Assembly (NCBI RefSeq): GCF_022374935.2
Contig: NZ_CP092430.2
Coordinates: 3,100,001-3,164,000 of the forward strand
Reading direction: 5' to 3'
From: Mycolicibacter virginiensis
GTDB lineage: Bacteria; Actinomycetota; Actinomycetes; Mycobacteriales; Mycobacteriaceae
Length of the DNA stretch: 64,000 bases
Below the pieces are notes generated by a model that saw only the letters and a list, made by a program, of their open reading frames with translations, was not told the DNA's origin and made no database searches. The position numbers and the translations under genes are program-made. Positions 1 through 8,943 of this stretch are shown piece by piece (the first letter of the stretch is position 1; the number at the start of each line of letters is the position of its first letter).

Positions 1-538
1 CCCAGCCTCGCTCGGCGAGGTGACTCAGCAGCGCATCGCCCTGCAGCGCGCGGCGGCCGTGCACCCAACCGCCGCCCGGCACGAAGATCAGCACCGGCGC
101 CGACGTGGCGAGCGGGCCGGGCCGGCGCCAGAAGTCGAGCACCTGTTCCGGAGAGTCCCCGTAGCGCACCGATTCCCGCCACAGGTACCGACGCCGGTTC
201 CGGCGGTAGCTCAACACCGGTGGCAGCCGGCCGGGCCGCGGCCAGTCGATGTCGAGCCGCGCGGCCGGCACGATGTCGCGCAGGGCATCCGCGCACACCT
301 GCGCCGTGGTCGGGCTGGGCTGCTCGTCATGCGTACTTTGGCGTGGCACGAACATTCCTTTGATCGCCGCGGAGGCGATACCGGGAGCGCGTCCCCCGAC
401 CCACAGGCCCGCTGCGACCAGGGTGCCGAACGGCGTGAGGCGCTTGCCGAGGACGGGCACGGCGGCCAGTGACTCGCTCAGTGCCATGAGGTAGTCGACC
501 GGCCCGGTCCGCGGCTCGACATCCACGTCTGGTTCCAT
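1..538 (-). CDS. Alpha/beta-hydrolase esterase (N-terminal part, cut by window edge)
   Basis: The reverse strand reads open from an ATG at 538 to the left edge of the window (179 codons, no stop). Around residues 154-161 it has PGGGWVHG, which is the oxyanion-hole HGGGW block of hormone-sensitive-lipase-type esterases, preceded by a hydrophobic strand (APVLIFV). The first 150 residues resemble the cap/N-terminal extension of mycobacterial Lip-family esterases. The catalytic Ser, Asp and His would lie beyond the window, so activity cannot be judged. It starts 25 bp after the stop of the upstream acyl-CoA dehydrogenase on the same strand, so it is probably the last gene of the SDR-FadE-esterase operon. 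The first residue of the oxyanion motif is Pro instead of the usual His. Confidence 0.75.
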   Translation of the reverse strand, partial: MEPDVDVEPRTGPVDYLMALSESLAAVPVLGKRLTPFGTLVAAGLWVGGRAPGIASAAIKGMFVPRQSTHDEQPSPTTAQVCADALRDIVPAARLDIDWPRPGRLPPVLSYRRNRRRYLWRESVRYGDSPEQVLDFWRRPGPLATSAPVLIFVPGGGWVHGRRALQGDALLSHLAERGW

Positions 539-563
539 CTTGCGCCTCCTGTGTTCGTCCGCG

Positions 564-1718
564 TCAGCGCAGGAGGTGTCGGCTCATGACGACGCGCTGG
601 ATCTGGTTGGTGCCCTCATAGATCTGGGTGATCTTGGCGTCACGCATCATCCGCTCCACCGGGAAGTCCGTGGTGTAGCCCGCCCCACCGAACAACTGCA
701 CCGCATCGGTAGTGACCTCCATGGCCACATCCGAGGCAAAACACTTACTGGCCGCCGAGATGAAACCCAACCCGGTCTCACCACGCTCGGCCCGCGCCGC
801 CGCCGAATACACCATCAACCGGGCCGCCTCGAGCTTCATCGCCATATCGGCCAACATGAACTGCACACCCTGAAACGTGCTGATGTTCTTACCGAACTGC
901 TTACGATCCTTGGTGTACTCGATCGCCGCATCCAACGCACCCTGGGCAATACCGACCGCCTGCGCACCAATCGTCGGACGCGTGTGATCCAACGTCCGCA
1001 ACGCCGTCTTGAACCCCGTCCCGGGCTCACCGATGATCCGATCCCCCGGAATACGGCAGTTCTCGAAATACAACTCCGTTGTCGGCGAACCCTTGATACC
1101 GAGCTTGTGCTCCTTGGGCCCGATCGAAAAACCCTCATCGTCGATGTGGACCATGAACGCCGAAATGCCGTTGGCATCCAGATCCGGATCGGTCACCGCC
1201 ATCACCGTGTACCAACTCGACTTACCACCATTGGTGATCCAGCACTTGGAGCCATTGAGGATCCAGTCATCCCCATCAGCCTTGGCCCGAGTCCGCATCG
1301 CCGCAGCGTCACTGCCGGCCTCACGCTCACTCAACGCATACGAAGCCATCACCTCACCGGCAGCCAGCCCCGGCAGCACCTGTTGTTTGAGCTCCTCCGA
1401 ACCCGACAAGATCAAACCCATCGTGCCCAGCTTGTTCACCGCCGGAATCAACGACGACGACGCACACACCCGCGCGACCTCTTCGATCACAATGCACGCC
1501 GCCACCGAATCAGCACCCTGACCGCCGTACTCCTCCGGGACATGCACCGCGTTAAAACCCGACGCGTTCAACGCCGCCAACGCCTCTTCGGGGAACCGAG
1601 CCTGCTCATCAACATCCTTGGCGTACGGAGCGATCTCCTTCTCCGCCAACGCCCGAATCGCCGCCCGCAACTCATCATGCTCCTCGGGCAACTTGAACAG
1701 ATCAAACGAGGGATTCAT
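564..1718 (-). CDS. Acyl-CoA dehydrogenase, FadE25-like
   Basis: A 384-residue FAD-dependent acyl-CoA dehydrogenase, the first oxidation step of beta-oxidation-type pathways. It has the family signatures YALSEREAGSDA, the WITNGGKS block, and near the C-terminus QIYEGTNQIQR, whose Glu (about residue 368) is the expected catalytic base. Length and sequence throughout are very close to what I recall of mycobacterial FadE25 (Rv3274c). In M. tuberculosis that gene lies elsewhere, next to acyl-CoA carboxylase genes, so this copy is either a paralogue or a relocated orthologue. Its ATG overlaps the stop of the upstream SDR gene (ATGA, 1715-1718), so the two are translationally coupled. The substrate cannot be deduced. 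Confidence 0.93.
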   Translation of the reverse strand: MNPSFDLFKLPEEHDELRAAIRALAEKEIAPYAKDVDEQARFPEEALAALNASGFNAVHVPEEYGGQGADSVAACIVIEEVARVCASSSLIPAVNKLGTMGLILSGSEELKQQVLPGLAAGEVMASYALSEREAGSDAAAMRTRAKADGDDWILNGSKCWITNGGKSSWYTVMAVTDPDLDANGISAFMVHIDDEGFSIGPKEHKLGIKGSPTTELYFENCRIPGDRIIGEPGTGFKTALRTLDHTRPTIGAQAVGIAQGALDAAIEYTKDRKQFGKNISTFQGVQFMLADMAMKLEAARLMVYSAAARAERGETGLGFISAASKCFASDVAMEVTTDAVQLFGGAGYTTDFPVERMMRDAKITQIYEGTNQIQRVVMSRHLLR

Positions 1719-2659
1719 CGGGTGCTACCTGCCTTCGCCCACGGGAAGAAGCGGCCTGCCGCGGCTGCGGTGAGCCGTTGATATCCCGGTCCGATGACCC
1801 GCACGAGTACGTCGAGGGCGTGCGCCTCCCACCCGATCAATACCCGGGCACGGCCGGCGCGGACACCGTCGAGAATGGTTCGTGCAGCCATCTCCGGGGA
1901 ATGCAGCAGGAGGTAGCGGTCATAGAACTCGGCCAGCGTCTGGGCGTCTTCGCCGTCGCAGACGGTCGCGTTGCGGGCGACCCCGGTCTTGATGCCGCCC
2001 GGGTGTACACACGTCACCTTGACCGGATGACCGTTGATCAGCATCTCTTGACGCAGTGCCTCGGTGAAGCCGCGAACAGCGAATTTAGCGGCGTTGTAAG
2101 CACTTTGACCCGGCACTGCGATCAGCCCGAACAGGCTGGAGACATTGATGATGTGCCCGTCTCCGGATGCGATGAGGTGCGGCAGAAAGGCTTTGGTGCC
2201 GTTGACGACACCCCAGAAGTCGACGTCCATGACGCGCTCGATGTCCTTGAACGACGCCTTCTCGACGTCGCCGTTGTAGGCGATTCCGGCGTTGTTGTAG
2301 ACCTGATGCACCTCGCCGAAGTGATCGGCCACCTCGTCGGCGTACGCGAGCACCTCCGCGCGTTCGACCACATTGAGCTGGTCGGCCTTCACCTGCGCTC
2401 CCAGCGCCTGCGCCTCGCGCACGGTGTCGGCGAGCCCATCGGCGTCGATGTCGGACAGCGCGAGCTTGGCACCGTGGGCGGCGAGGTTGAGCGCCAACGC
2501 TTTACCGATCCCGGAACCCGCACCGGTGATGACCACGACCTTGTCTACGAATCGGGTGTCGGGCTCGACTGGGTGGCGGCCGCGCAGTCCGGCCAGGGCG
2601 ATGACGAACCCGGAAGATCCCAGTCCTAGCGCCCAACGGGGTAAGCGTTGCGAAATCAT
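1715..2659 (-). CDS. Short-chain dehydrogenase/reductase with N-terminal membrane-like segment
   Basis: A 314-residue classical SDR. TGAGSGIG (residues 45-52) binds the nicotinamide cofactor, NNAG is at 123-126, and the catalytic Ser175/176, Tyr189 and Lys193 (YNAAK) are all present. Before the Rossmann fold a 38-residue hydrophobic N-terminus (LGLGSSGFVIALAG) may anchor it to the membrane; a similar arrangement occurs in mycobacterial SDRs such as Rv1245c. The ATG at 2659 is preferred to upstream codons in the same frame because those run through the divergent regulator's promoter region. It is the first gene of an operon with the FadE25-like dehydrogenase. It probably oxidises or reduces a lipid alcohol or ketone; the substrate is unknown. 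Confidence 0.88.
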   Translation of the reverse strand: MISQRLPRWALGLGSSGFVIALAGLRGRHPVEPDTRFVDKVVVITGAGSGIGKALALNLAAHGAKLALSDIDADGLADTVREAQALGAQVKADQLNVVERAEVLAYADEVADHFGEVHQVYNNAGIAYNGDVEKASFKDIERVMDVDFWGVVNGTKAFLPHLIASGDGHIINVSSLFGLIAVPGQSAYNAAKFAVRGFTEALRQEMLINGHPVKVTCVHPGGIKTGVARNATVCDGEDAQTLAEFYDRYLLLHSPEMAARTILDGVRAGRARVLIGWEAHALDVLVRVIGPGYQRLTAAAAGRFFPWAKAGSTR

Positions 2660-2693
2660 GCCCCGATCTTGTCGACCGCTAGTGGCTTCGGTC

Positions 2694-2729
2694 TTGACAT
2701 TTCCCGACGTTTTTTTATCATTTTCCGAC
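2694..2729 (+). promoter_or_regulatory. Candidate AraC-type operator and promoter
   Basis: The divergent gap holds two direct repeats, CATTTCCCGAC (2698-2708) and CATTTTCCGAC (2719-2729), identical at 10 of 11 positions and exactly 21 bp apart, the two-helical-turn spacing of AraC-family half-sites. They overlap a sigma70-like promoter pointing at the regulator: TTGACA (2694-2699), a 16-bp spacer, then TATCAT (2716-2721). The stretch is T-rich compared with its surroundings. Confidence 0.55.
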
Positions 2730-2753
2730 AACCGAGTGGAGGCGGTGAGCGAG

Positions 2754-3761
2754 ATGTCGTCGGGCAGTTTCATCCGCGCCCCGGCCGCGTCGGGTTACAC
2801 CGAGCTGGTCCGCGAACTCGGCGGCGACCCGGCGGCATTCCTGACCCGCTTTCATATCCCGGCAGAGGTGGAACAGCAGGAGGACGCGTTCGTCCCGGTC
2901 GACGCCTTTGCCCGGATGCTGGAGGCCACCGCCGATGAGCTTCGCTGCCCGGAGTTCGGCCTTCGCCTCGCCCACCTGCAGGGGCTGCATATCCTTGGGC
3001 CGATCGCGGTGATCGCGCGCAACGCCCAGACCGTGGCCAGCGGCCTGGGTGCGATCTCGCGGTTTCTGTATATCCACTCCCCCGCTTTGGAACTGACCGA
3101 TAGGCGAACGCCACGGGGCGTCGCGTTCACCTACGAGGTGACCGAGCGAGGAATCCCCTACCCGCTGCAGTCCTATGAGCTCAGCATGGGCATCGCCGTA
3201 CGTATCCTGCAGTTGCTCGGCGGCCCAGGTGCACGGCCGGAATCGGTCTCGTTCATCCACCGACAGCAAGCCTCCGACAGCGCGTACCGCGAGGCGCTGG
3301 GGTGCCCGGTGCGCTTCGAGCAGAGCTGGTGCGGGTTCGAGCTACCCACGCACCTGGCGGAACGGCGCATCGAGAACGCCGATCCCCACACCAGTCGCAT
3401 TGCCACCCAGTACCTGGAATCGACCTACCTGCCGAAGACCTCGCCACTGGCGGCACGCGTGGCGGAGCTGGCCCGCCGACTGTTGCCCACCGGGCAGTGC
3501 AGCATCGACGTCATCGCCGCCGAGCTGGCGCTGCATCCCCGGACCCTGCAAAGGCGACTGGCGACCGAAGGAGTCAGCGGCCGAGACATCATCGACGAGC
3601 AGCGTCGCATCCAGGCGATGCGGTACTTCGCCGAGCCCGGGTTACCGGTACGGCAGATCGTGGTCCTGCTCGGCTATACCGAACAAAGCGCACTGAACCG
3701 ATCGTGTCGCCGGTGGTTCTCAAAGACTCCGCGCGAGTGTCAGGTCAGTGGGTGCAGCTAG
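2754..3761 (+). CDS. AraC-family transcriptional regulator
   Basis: A 335-residue regulator with the two-domain layout of the OruR/ArgR-like AraC subfamily: an N-terminal ligand-binding domain (Arabinose_bd type, about residues 15-200) and a C-terminal double helix-turn-helix (about 235-330) containing LHPRTLQRRLATEG and the second-HTH motif LLGYTEQSALNRSCRRW. It is transcribed away from the SDR-FadE-esterase operon and probably controls it in response to a lipid or acyl-CoA effector. The ATG at 2754 lies 11 nt after a GGAGG; an in-frame GTG at 2745 is the alternative. A long in-frame extension upstream is antisense to the SDR and was discarded. The stop is 12 bp from that of the convergent DUF2469 gene. 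Confidence 0.88.
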   Translation: MSSGSFIRAPAASGYTELVRELGGDPAAFLTRFHIPAEVEQQEDAFVPVDAFARMLEATADELRCPEFGLRLAHLQGLHILGPIAVIARNAQTVASGLGAISRFLYIHSPALELTDRRTPRGVAFTYEVTERGIPYPLQSYELSMGIAVRILQLLGGPGARPESVSFIHRQQASDSAYREALGCPVRFEQSWCGFELPTHLAERRIENADPHTSRIATQYLESTYLPKTSPLAARVAELARRLLPTGQCSIDVIAAELALHPRTLQRRLATEGVSGRDIIDEQRRIQAMRYFAEPGLPVRQIVVLLGYTEQSALNRSCRRWFSKTPRECQVSGCS

Positions 3762-3773
3762 GCGCCTGTGGCG

Positions 3774-4079
3774 CTACTCCGGAAGCCGCAGCTCCGGCTT
3801 CTCGACCTCTTCGATGTTGACGTCTTTGAAGGTGACCACCCGCACCTGCTTGACGAAGCGGGCCGGGCGGTACATGTCCCACACCCAGGCATCGGCCAGC
3901 CGAAGCTCGAAATAGACCTCGCCGTCGGCGTTGCGGGGCACCATCTCGACGCTGTTGGCCAGGTAGAAGCGCCGTTCGGTCTCCACCACGTAACTGAACT
4001 GCCCCACGATGTCTTTGTATTCGCGGTACAGCGAGAGTTCCATCTCGGTTTCGTACTTCTCGAGATCTTCGGCACTCAT
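3774..4079 (-). CDS. DUF2469 family protein (Rv2901c orthologue)
   Basis: A 101-residue acidic protein beginning [10 protein letters not shown], the same length as the conserved actinobacterial protein Rv2901c, which likewise follows rnhB. It has no transmembrane segment or signal peptide, and the function of the family is unknown. Its ATG overlaps the rnhB stop (4076-4079, ATGA), so it is translationally coupled to the upstream gene. A longer in-frame reading upstream is antisense-type sequence within rnhB and was excluded. Confidence 0.92.
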   Translation of the reverse strand: MSAEDLEKYETEMELSLYREYKDIVGQFSYVVETERRFYLANSVEMVPRNADGEVYFELRLADAWVWDMYRPARFVKQVRVVTFKDVNIEEVEKPELRLPE

Positions 4080-4798
4080 CTGCTCAGCCGTCCTTCTGCT
4101 CGGTTCGTCGACCCCATTGTCCCCGCAACCGGGGCGGCCGCGGCAGCCATAGCCATGTTGCGCACGTTGATGAACGAGAAGCGATGTTGGCTGCACGGTC
4201 CTAACGCAGCCAGGGCCGCGGTGTGCGCCGCGGTGGAGTAGCCCTTGTGTACCGCGAAGCCATAACCGGGGTGGTCGGCGTCCAGGGTCGCCATGTAGCG
4301 GTCCCGACTGACCTTGGCCAGCACGCTCGCCGCGGCAATGCACGCCGCCGCCCCGTCGCCGCCGATCACCGGAAGCGAGGGCATCGGCAGCCCCGGGACC
4401 CGGAACCCGTCGGAGAGCACATAGCCCGGCCGCAGCGGCAGGCCCGCCACCGCGCGCCGCATACCCTCGATGTTGGCCACGTGCACGCCGCGCGCGTCAA
4501 CGTCGGCGGGCTCGATGAACACCACGTGGTAGGCCAGCGCATACCGGCAGATCAGCGGGAACAGTTGCTCGCGGATCTTCTCGGTGAGTTTCTTGGAATC
4601 GTCCAGCGCAGCCAGGGCCGCGGGTTTGCCCGGCCCGAGCACACAGGCGGCCACCACCAGCGGACCGGCGCAGGCCCCGCGGCCGACCTCGTCGACCCCG
4701 GCGACCGGGCCGAGCCCACTGCGGTACAGCGCCGACTCCAGAGTGCGCAGCCCCGGTGAACGACGAATCACCGTGCGCGGCGGCCAGGCCGGAGCCAT
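4076..4798 (-). CDS. rnhB: Ribonuclease HII
   Basis: A 240-residue RNase HII that cleaves RNA in RNA-DNA hybrids and initiates removal of misincorporated ribonucleotides. DEVGRG (Asp36, Glu37) and a later acidic residue in LSDG (Asp130) supply metal ligands, and DSKKL (67-71) is the family signature. The ATG at 4798 lies just downstream of the lepB stop at 4801. The gene order lepB-rnhB-DUF2469 matches M. tuberculosis Rv2903c-Rv2901c. Confidence 0.95.
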   Translation of the reverse strand: MAPAWPPRTVIRRSPGLRTLESALYRSGLGPVAGVDEVGRGACAGPLVVAACVLGPGKPAALAALDDSKKLTEKIREQLFPLICRYALAYHVVFIEPADVDARGVHVANIEGMRRAVAGLPLRPGYVLSDGFRVPGLPMPSLPVIGGDGAAACIAAASVLAKVSRDRYMATLDADHPGYGFAVHKGYSTAAHTAALAALGPCSQHRFSFINVRNMAMAAAAAPVAGTMGSTNRAEGRLSR

Positions 4799-4800
4799 CG

Positions 4801-5628
4801 CTACGGGCCCTGCTCGGCCATCTTCTGGGGGTTTACCGATTTTACCGGCCCCCAGCGCGACGGCGGCCAGGCGATGAACCTGGTCTTTCCGATCACGTTG
4901 GCCACCGGCACGGTGCCGGCGTCCAGATCTTCTCCAGTGCACAGGATCCGGCGCTGCAGGTCGGGTTGGACCTGCACCGAGTCGCAGTGCGCCCGCGAGT
5001 CCGACGAGTGGGTGCGGTTGTCACCCATCACCCACAGCCGCCCCTGCGGCACGGTCACCGGACCGAACTCGTTGCCGAGGCAAGGATAGACCAACGGGTC
5101 GACCATCAGGGTGGCCGGGTTCAGGTAGGGCTCGTGGAGCAGCTTGCCGTCGACGGTCAGGCCGGTGTCGTTACGGCACTGAACCGTCTGACCGCCAACC
5201 GCGATGACGCGCTTGACCAAGTCGTTCTCGTCGGGCGGGACGAACCCGATGAACGACAAGGCGTTTTGCACCCAGCGCACCGGGGTGTTCGTCGACCGGA
5301 TCGACTTGTAGCCGACGTTCCACGACGGGGGGCCTCGGAAGACCACGACGTCACCGGGCTGAGGTGTGCCGAAACGGTAGGTGACCTTGTCCACCATGAT
5401 GCGGTCGCCGACGCAGCCGTGGCAGCCGTGCAACGTCGGCTCCATCGACTCCGACGGGATGAGGTACGGACGTGCCACGAACGTCAGCATCAGGTAGTAC
5501 AACACCAGCGCGATCGTGATCAGCACGACCGACTCGCGCAGCGTGCTGTGCTTGCCGTCCTCGGGCACCTCGGCAGCCTCAGCCGCGTCGGGGGAACTTT
5601 CGGGTGATGAGCCCGTGGTTTCGGTCAC
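4801..5628 (-). CDS. lepB: Signal peptidase I
   Basis: A 275-residue membrane-bound signal peptidase that removes Sec/Tat signal peptides on the outer face of the membrane. An acidic cytoplasmic N-terminus (1-30) is followed by a single membrane segment (about 34-51), the catalytic Ser in PSESMEPT (Ser61) and the general-base Lys in [10 protein letters not shown] (Lys139). The conserved box E ([11 protein letters not shown]) is also present. Two cysteines (GCHGC) follow the active-site serine. It is part of the rplS-lepB-rnhB-DUF2469 co-directional cluster. Confidence 0.96.
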   Translation of the reverse strand: MTETTGSSPESSPDAAEAAEVPEDGKHSTLRESVVLITIALVLYYLMLTFVARPYLIPSESMEPTLHGCHGCVGDRIMVDKVTYRFGTPQPGDVVVFRGPPSWNVGYKSIRSTNTPVRWVQNALSFIGFVPPDENDLVKRVIAVGGQTVQCRNDTGLTVDGKLLHEPYLNPATLMVDPLVYPCLGNEFGPVTVPQGRLWVMGDNRTHSSDSRAHCDSVQVQPDLQRRILCTGEDLDAGTVPVANVIGKTRFIAWPPSRWGPVKSVNPQKMAEQGP

Positions 5629-5695
5629 GAGATCAGGGTAATGACCGCGTCAGCGGCACCGGAGACCGATCGGAAAAAGCCCGGCGCGGGCAAGA

Positions 5696-6037
5696 TCAGC
5701 GCTTTTCCTTGATCTTGGCCTTCTTGCCACGCAGCTCACGCAGGTAGTACAGCTTGGCGCGCCGGACGTCACCGCGGACCACGACGTCGATGTGGTCGAC
5801 GTTGGGCGAGTGGACCGGGAAGGTCCGCTCCACGCCGACGCCGTAGCTCTCCTTGCGGACGGTGAACGTCTCACGCACGCCGCCACCCTGCCGACGGATG
5901 ACCACACCCTTGAACACCTGGATGCGCTCCTTGGAGCCCTCGATCACCTTCACGTGCACGTTGACCGTGTCGCCGGGGGCGAAGGCCGGGATGTCGTCGC
6001 GCAGCGACGCCTTGTCGACGATGTCCAGCGTGTTCAT
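5696..6037 (-). CDS. rplS: 50S ribosomal protein L19
   Basis: A 113-residue ribosomal protein L19 that sits at the 30S-50S interface. It contains the family core [14 protein letters not shown] block and the basic C-terminus [15 protein letters not shown]. The start [15 protein letters not shown] is the normal one, with GAGGAAG upstream; longer in-frame extension is not supported. The 385-bp region between this gene and divergent lppW (6038-6422) presumably carries the rplS promoter and leader; I see no convincing RNA structure or additional gene in it. Confidence 0.97.
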   Translation of the reverse strand: MNTLDIVDKASLRDDIPAFAPGDTVNVHVKVIEGSKERIQVFKGVVIRRQGGGVRETFTVRKESYGVGVERTFPVHSPNVDHIDVVVRGDVRRAKLYYLRELRGKKAKIKEKR

Positions 6038-6422
6038 TGCGGAAACACTTCCTCGCGGGTCGCGGCTTCGGACCGGCCGACACGCGTTGTGGGCATGCAG
6101 ACGGTTACCGAGCCGATGGGTTCGGGCATGTTGTCGCACTGTGCGGTGACCGGGACGCCAGGACTCCGCTGCAGCATCAACCGCAGGCGACAACTGCTCA
6201 ATTGTGCCAGACGCAGCGCAACCAGTGAAATCGCGCAAATCGCCGCTGGTCGTTCCACGCCGAACCCCGCCGCCGTGATAGTCCTGGAGGCAACCGAACT
6301 GCGCGATCTGCATGCCCACGCGGTAACCTATCCGGCGGGCCGATGGCAGCAGTTGTGGCGAGCCCGTGAACCCCATGTCGGTGCGATTACGCGCCCGATA
6401 CCTGTTGAGGAGGCCACCCGCC

Positions 6423-7331
6423 GTGCGGCCATCGATGCTTCTGTTGACCGTCGTTATGGTGATTTCCACGGTGGTGTTCGGCTGCGACGAGAAGGTCTAT
6501 GGCGCCGACGCGGTGCGGCCGACGCCCTACCACGCACCCGAAGTGACACCGGTGGCCACGGCGATCGAAGCCCCCCGGGCACCTGCGATTCAGCCGGCCG
6601 CGGTGGTCGATGGTCTCTCGGCGCGCATGCAGGAAGCCACCGACGATGCCGCCAAGGTCGGCGCCAACATCTCGGTGGCGGTGCTGGACCGGATCTCACA
6701 CCAGCTGATCACCAACGGCAACACCCGGCCGATCGCCACTGCGTCGGTAGTCAAGCTGTTCATCGCCGACGACCTGCTGTTCCGCAAGCCCGAAGGCGGC
6801 CTGTCGGCTGACGACCGGGCTGCTCTCGATTCCATGCTGCGTGCGTCCGACGACGGAGCGGCCGAGACGTTCTGGAACCAGAACGGCGGCAACGCGATCA
6901 TCACCCGGGTGGCCGGCCGCTATGGCCTAGCCAGCACCTCACCGCCGTCGAACGGTGCCTGGTGGAACACCATCAGCACCGCACCGGACCTGGCGCGTTA
7001 CTACGACATGCTGCTCAACGGTTCCGGCGGTCTGCCGCCGGCGCAGGCGAACATCATCATCAACGACCTCGCGCAGTCCACCCCGAGCGGCCTCGACGGC
7101 TACCCGCAGCGCTTCGGGATCCCGGAAGGCTTGTACGACGAGCCGGTGGCAGTGAAGCAGGGCTGGATGTGCTGCATCGGCAACAACTGGATGCACCTGT
7201 CGACCGGCGTGGTCGGGGCGGATCGTCGCTACATCGTGGTGATCGAGTCGCTGCAGCCCAGCGATGACGCCACGGCGCGCACCACCATCACCGAAGCCGT
7301 GAAGACCATCTTCCCCGGCGGCCGGATCTAG
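6423..7331 (+). CDS. lppW: Probable lipoprotein LppW, beta-lactamase-like fold
   Basis: A 302-residue exported lipoprotein. The GTG at 6423 is chosen because GAGGAGG (6407-6413) precedes it with 9-nt spacing, giving an N-terminus with one Arg, a hydrophobic core and a lipobox ending VVFGC (Cys21). An earlier in-frame ATG exists at 6366. The mature part has a serine-hydrolase-like SVVK (Ser108-Lys111) and SDDG, and matches LppW (Rv2905) closely near the C-terminus (the KQGWMCCIG and MHLSTGV segments). The family is related to penicillin-binding/beta-lactamase folds, but the real activity is unknown. It is divergent from rplS and convergent with trmD, as in M. tuberculosis. Confidence 0.9.
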   Translation: MRPSMLLLTVVMVISTVVFGCDEKVYGADAVRPTPYHAPEVTPVATAIEAPRAPAIQPAAVVDGLSARMQEATDDAAKVGANISVAVLDRISHQLITNGNTRPIATASVVKLFIADDLLFRKPEGGLSADDRAALDSMLRASDDGAAETFWNQNGGNAIITRVAGRYGLASTSPPSNGAWWNTISTAPDLARYYDMLLNGSGGLPPAQANIIINDLAQSTPSGLDGYPQRFGIPEGLYDEPVAVKQGWMCCIGNNWMHLSTGVVGADRRYIVVIESLQPSDDATARTTITEAVKTIFPGGRI

Positions 7332-7335
7332 GCGA

Positions 7336-7454
7336 GCGAAGCGGGTCGCCTTAAAGACCCAGGCGATCGCAAGCGCGGCGGAGCCGGGCGAAGCGGGTCG
7401 CCTTAAAGACCCAGGCGATCGCAAGCGAGGCGGAGCCGGGCGAAGCGGGTCGCC
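7336..7454. repeat. 52-bp tandem repeat, 2.3 copies
   Basis: Two complete 52-bp units (7336-7387, 7388-7439) and the first 15 bp of a third, differing by a single base in the overlap. Each contains GCGAAGCGGGTCGCC followed by TTAAAGACCC, so GGGTC and GACCC can form a small hairpin. It fills the gap between the convergent lppW and trmD genes. The reverse complement shares a GC-rich core with repeats at 33882-34012 and 46604-46647. Confidence 0.9.
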
Positions 7455-7455
7455 G

Positions 7456-8151
7456 TTAGGGCTCGGGATCCAGCAGATCCGGGCGGCGTTCGCGGGTCCG
7501 CGCTAGGGCGGCCTCGTGACGCCAGGCATTGATCCGGGCGTGGTCACCGGAGAGCAGCACGGCGGGCACGTCCAGGCCGCGCCAGCTCGGCGGACGGGTG
7601 TAGCTCGGCCCCTCCAGCAGCCCGTCGCGGTCCGGGGAATGCGAATCGTCGCGTTGGGAGGCCGGATTGCCGAGCACACCGGGCATGAGCCGCAGCACCG
7701 CCTCCAACATCACCAGGACTGCAGGTTCCCCGCCGGCCAGCACATAGTCACCGATTGACACCTCTTCGACCCGCATCCGCCGAGCGGCGTCGTCGGCGAC
7801 CCGCTGATCGATGCCCTCGTAACGGCCGCAAGCGAACACCAGATGCTCTTCGTGGCTCCAGCGCTGCGCGGTGGCCTGGTCGAACAGCGTTCCCGCCGGG
7901 GTCGGGACGATGAGAACCGTCTGCTCCGAACAGATTTCGTCCAGCGCTTCACCCCAGACCGGCGCCTTCATCACCATTCCGGGGCCGCCCCCGTAGGGCG
8001 AGTCGTCCACCGATCGATGCACATCGTGAGTCCAGCGCCGCAAGTCGTGAACCTCGAACGCGACCATCCCGGATTCGATCGCCTTGCCGGGCAGTGACTG
8101 ACGGATCGGGGCCAGGTAGTCGGGGAAGATCGTGACGACATCGATTCGCAT
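7456..8151 (-). CDS. trmD: tRNA (guanine-N1)-methyltransferase
   Basis: A 231-residue SPOUT-family methyltransferase that makes m1G37 next to the anticodon and so prevents +1 frameshifting. The family motifs [10 protein letters not shown] (51-60) and GRYEGID (109-115, part of the trefoil knot that binds S-adenosylmethionine) are intact, as is the glycine-rich [12 protein letters not shown] segment. It is transcribed in the rpsP-KH-rimM-trmD cluster, 8 bp downstream of rimM. Confidence 0.97.
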   Translation of the reverse strand: MRIDVVTIFPDYLAPIRQSLPGKAIESGMVAFEVHDLRRWTHDVHRSVDDSPYGGGPGMVMKAPVWGEALDEICSEQTVLIVPTPAGTLFDQATAQRWSHEEHLVFACGRYEGIDQRVADDAARRMRVEEVSIGDYVLAGGEPAVLVMLEAVLRLMPGVLGNPASQRDDSHSPDRDGLLEGPSYTRPPSWRGLDVPAVLLSGDHARINAWRHEAALARTRERRPDLLDPEP

Positions 8152-8159
8152 GCCGCGCT

Positions 8160-8681
8160 TTACCCGTCCAGCTCCAGCAGCCCGTCGGGCGGTTCGATCA
8201 CCACGGTGCCCTCTGCCAGCGACACCGACGGCACGAACGCAGCGATGAACGGCACCAACAATTCCCGGCCGTCGGTCCGCTTGATCGCCAGCAGTTCACC
8301 GGCAGCAGTGTGCAGCACCTCGGTCACGGAGCCGATCTCCTCCCCCGCCACAGTGCGCACCTGCAGACCCTCGAGTTGATGGTCGTAGTAGGTGTCCGGC
8401 TCGGTGATCGGCGGCAACTCCGTGGAGTCGACGACGAAAACGCTGCCACGGACCGCGTCGGCGCCGTCACGGTCGACGATCCCGGCCAACCGCACCAACA
8501 GGCGTGCCCCGTGAGGGCGCGCCGCCTCGACGACGTAGTCGCGTTGCGGCGCACCGGACTTACGGGCGTGCAGCGTTGCACCCGGCGCAAACCGAAGTTC
8601 GGGATCGTCGGTACGGACATCGACGACGAGTTCGCCGCTGATGCCGTGGGCTTTGACCACACGCCCGACCGTCAGCTCCAT
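8160..8681 (-). CDS. rimM: Ribosome maturation factor RimM
   Basis: A 173-residue 16S rRNA processing factor that binds S19 and assists maturation of the 30S head. It has the N-terminal RimM barrel beginning [17 protein letters not shown] and a C-terminal PRC-barrel (about residues 95-165, with [11 protein letters not shown]). It sits between the KH-domain gene and trmD, the standard actinobacterial order. Confidence 0.95.
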   Translation of the reverse strand: MELTVGRVVKAHGISGELVVDVRTDDPELRFAPGATLHARKSGAPQRDYVVEAARPHGARLLVRLAGIVDRDGADAVRGSVFVVDSTELPPITEPDTYYDHQLEGLQVRTVAGEEIGSVTEVLHTAAGELLAIKRTDGRELLVPFIAAFVPSVSLAEGTVVIEPPDGLLELDG

Positions 8682-8692
8682 GAGCCGGCCGA

Positions 8693-8935
8693 CTACCGGT
8701 CGGTGTCCACCACGTCCACGCGGATGCCACGTCCACCGATACCGGCAACGAGGGTGCGCAACGCAGTGGCGGTGCGACCGCCGCGACCGATTACCTTGCC
8801 CAGGTCGTCGGGGTGCACGTGCACCTCGACGGTGCGGCCACGGCGGTTGGTCACCATGTCGACTCGTACGTCATCCGGGTTGTCGACGATGCCGCGCACC
8901 AAGTGCTCGACGGCGTCTGCCACCACGGCACTCAT
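8693..8935 (-). CDS. KH-domain RNA-binding protein (Rv2908c/KhpA type)
   Basis: An 80-residue single-KH protein. The sequence contains the RNA-binding loop IGRGGRTA (GxxG) preceded by HPDDLGKV. KhpA-type proteins act with KhpB in RNA binding and cell-size control in other bacteria; in mycobacteria the gene lies next to rpsP, as here. It follows rpsP by 8 bp and is almost certainly co-transcribed with it. Confidence 0.93.
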   Translation of the reverse strand: MSAVVADAVEHLVRGIVDNPDDVRVDMVTNRRGRTVEVHVHPDDLGKVIGRGGRTATALRTLVAGIGGRGIRVDVVDTDR

Positions 8936-8943
8936 GGCCGCGG

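Noticed and set aside
540..1781. 413-codon ORF on the plus strand
   Set aside because: It is antisense to the FadE gene, Arg/His/Leu-rich, has no recognisable domain and follows the third-position GC bias of the true gene.
2373..2753. N-terminal extension of the AraC regulator by 127 codons
   Set aside because: It is antisense to the SDR coding region and crosses the promoter and operator sequence.
7336..7454. CRISPR array
   Set aside because: Direct repeats abut with no unique spacers and only 2.3 units; no cas genes are near.
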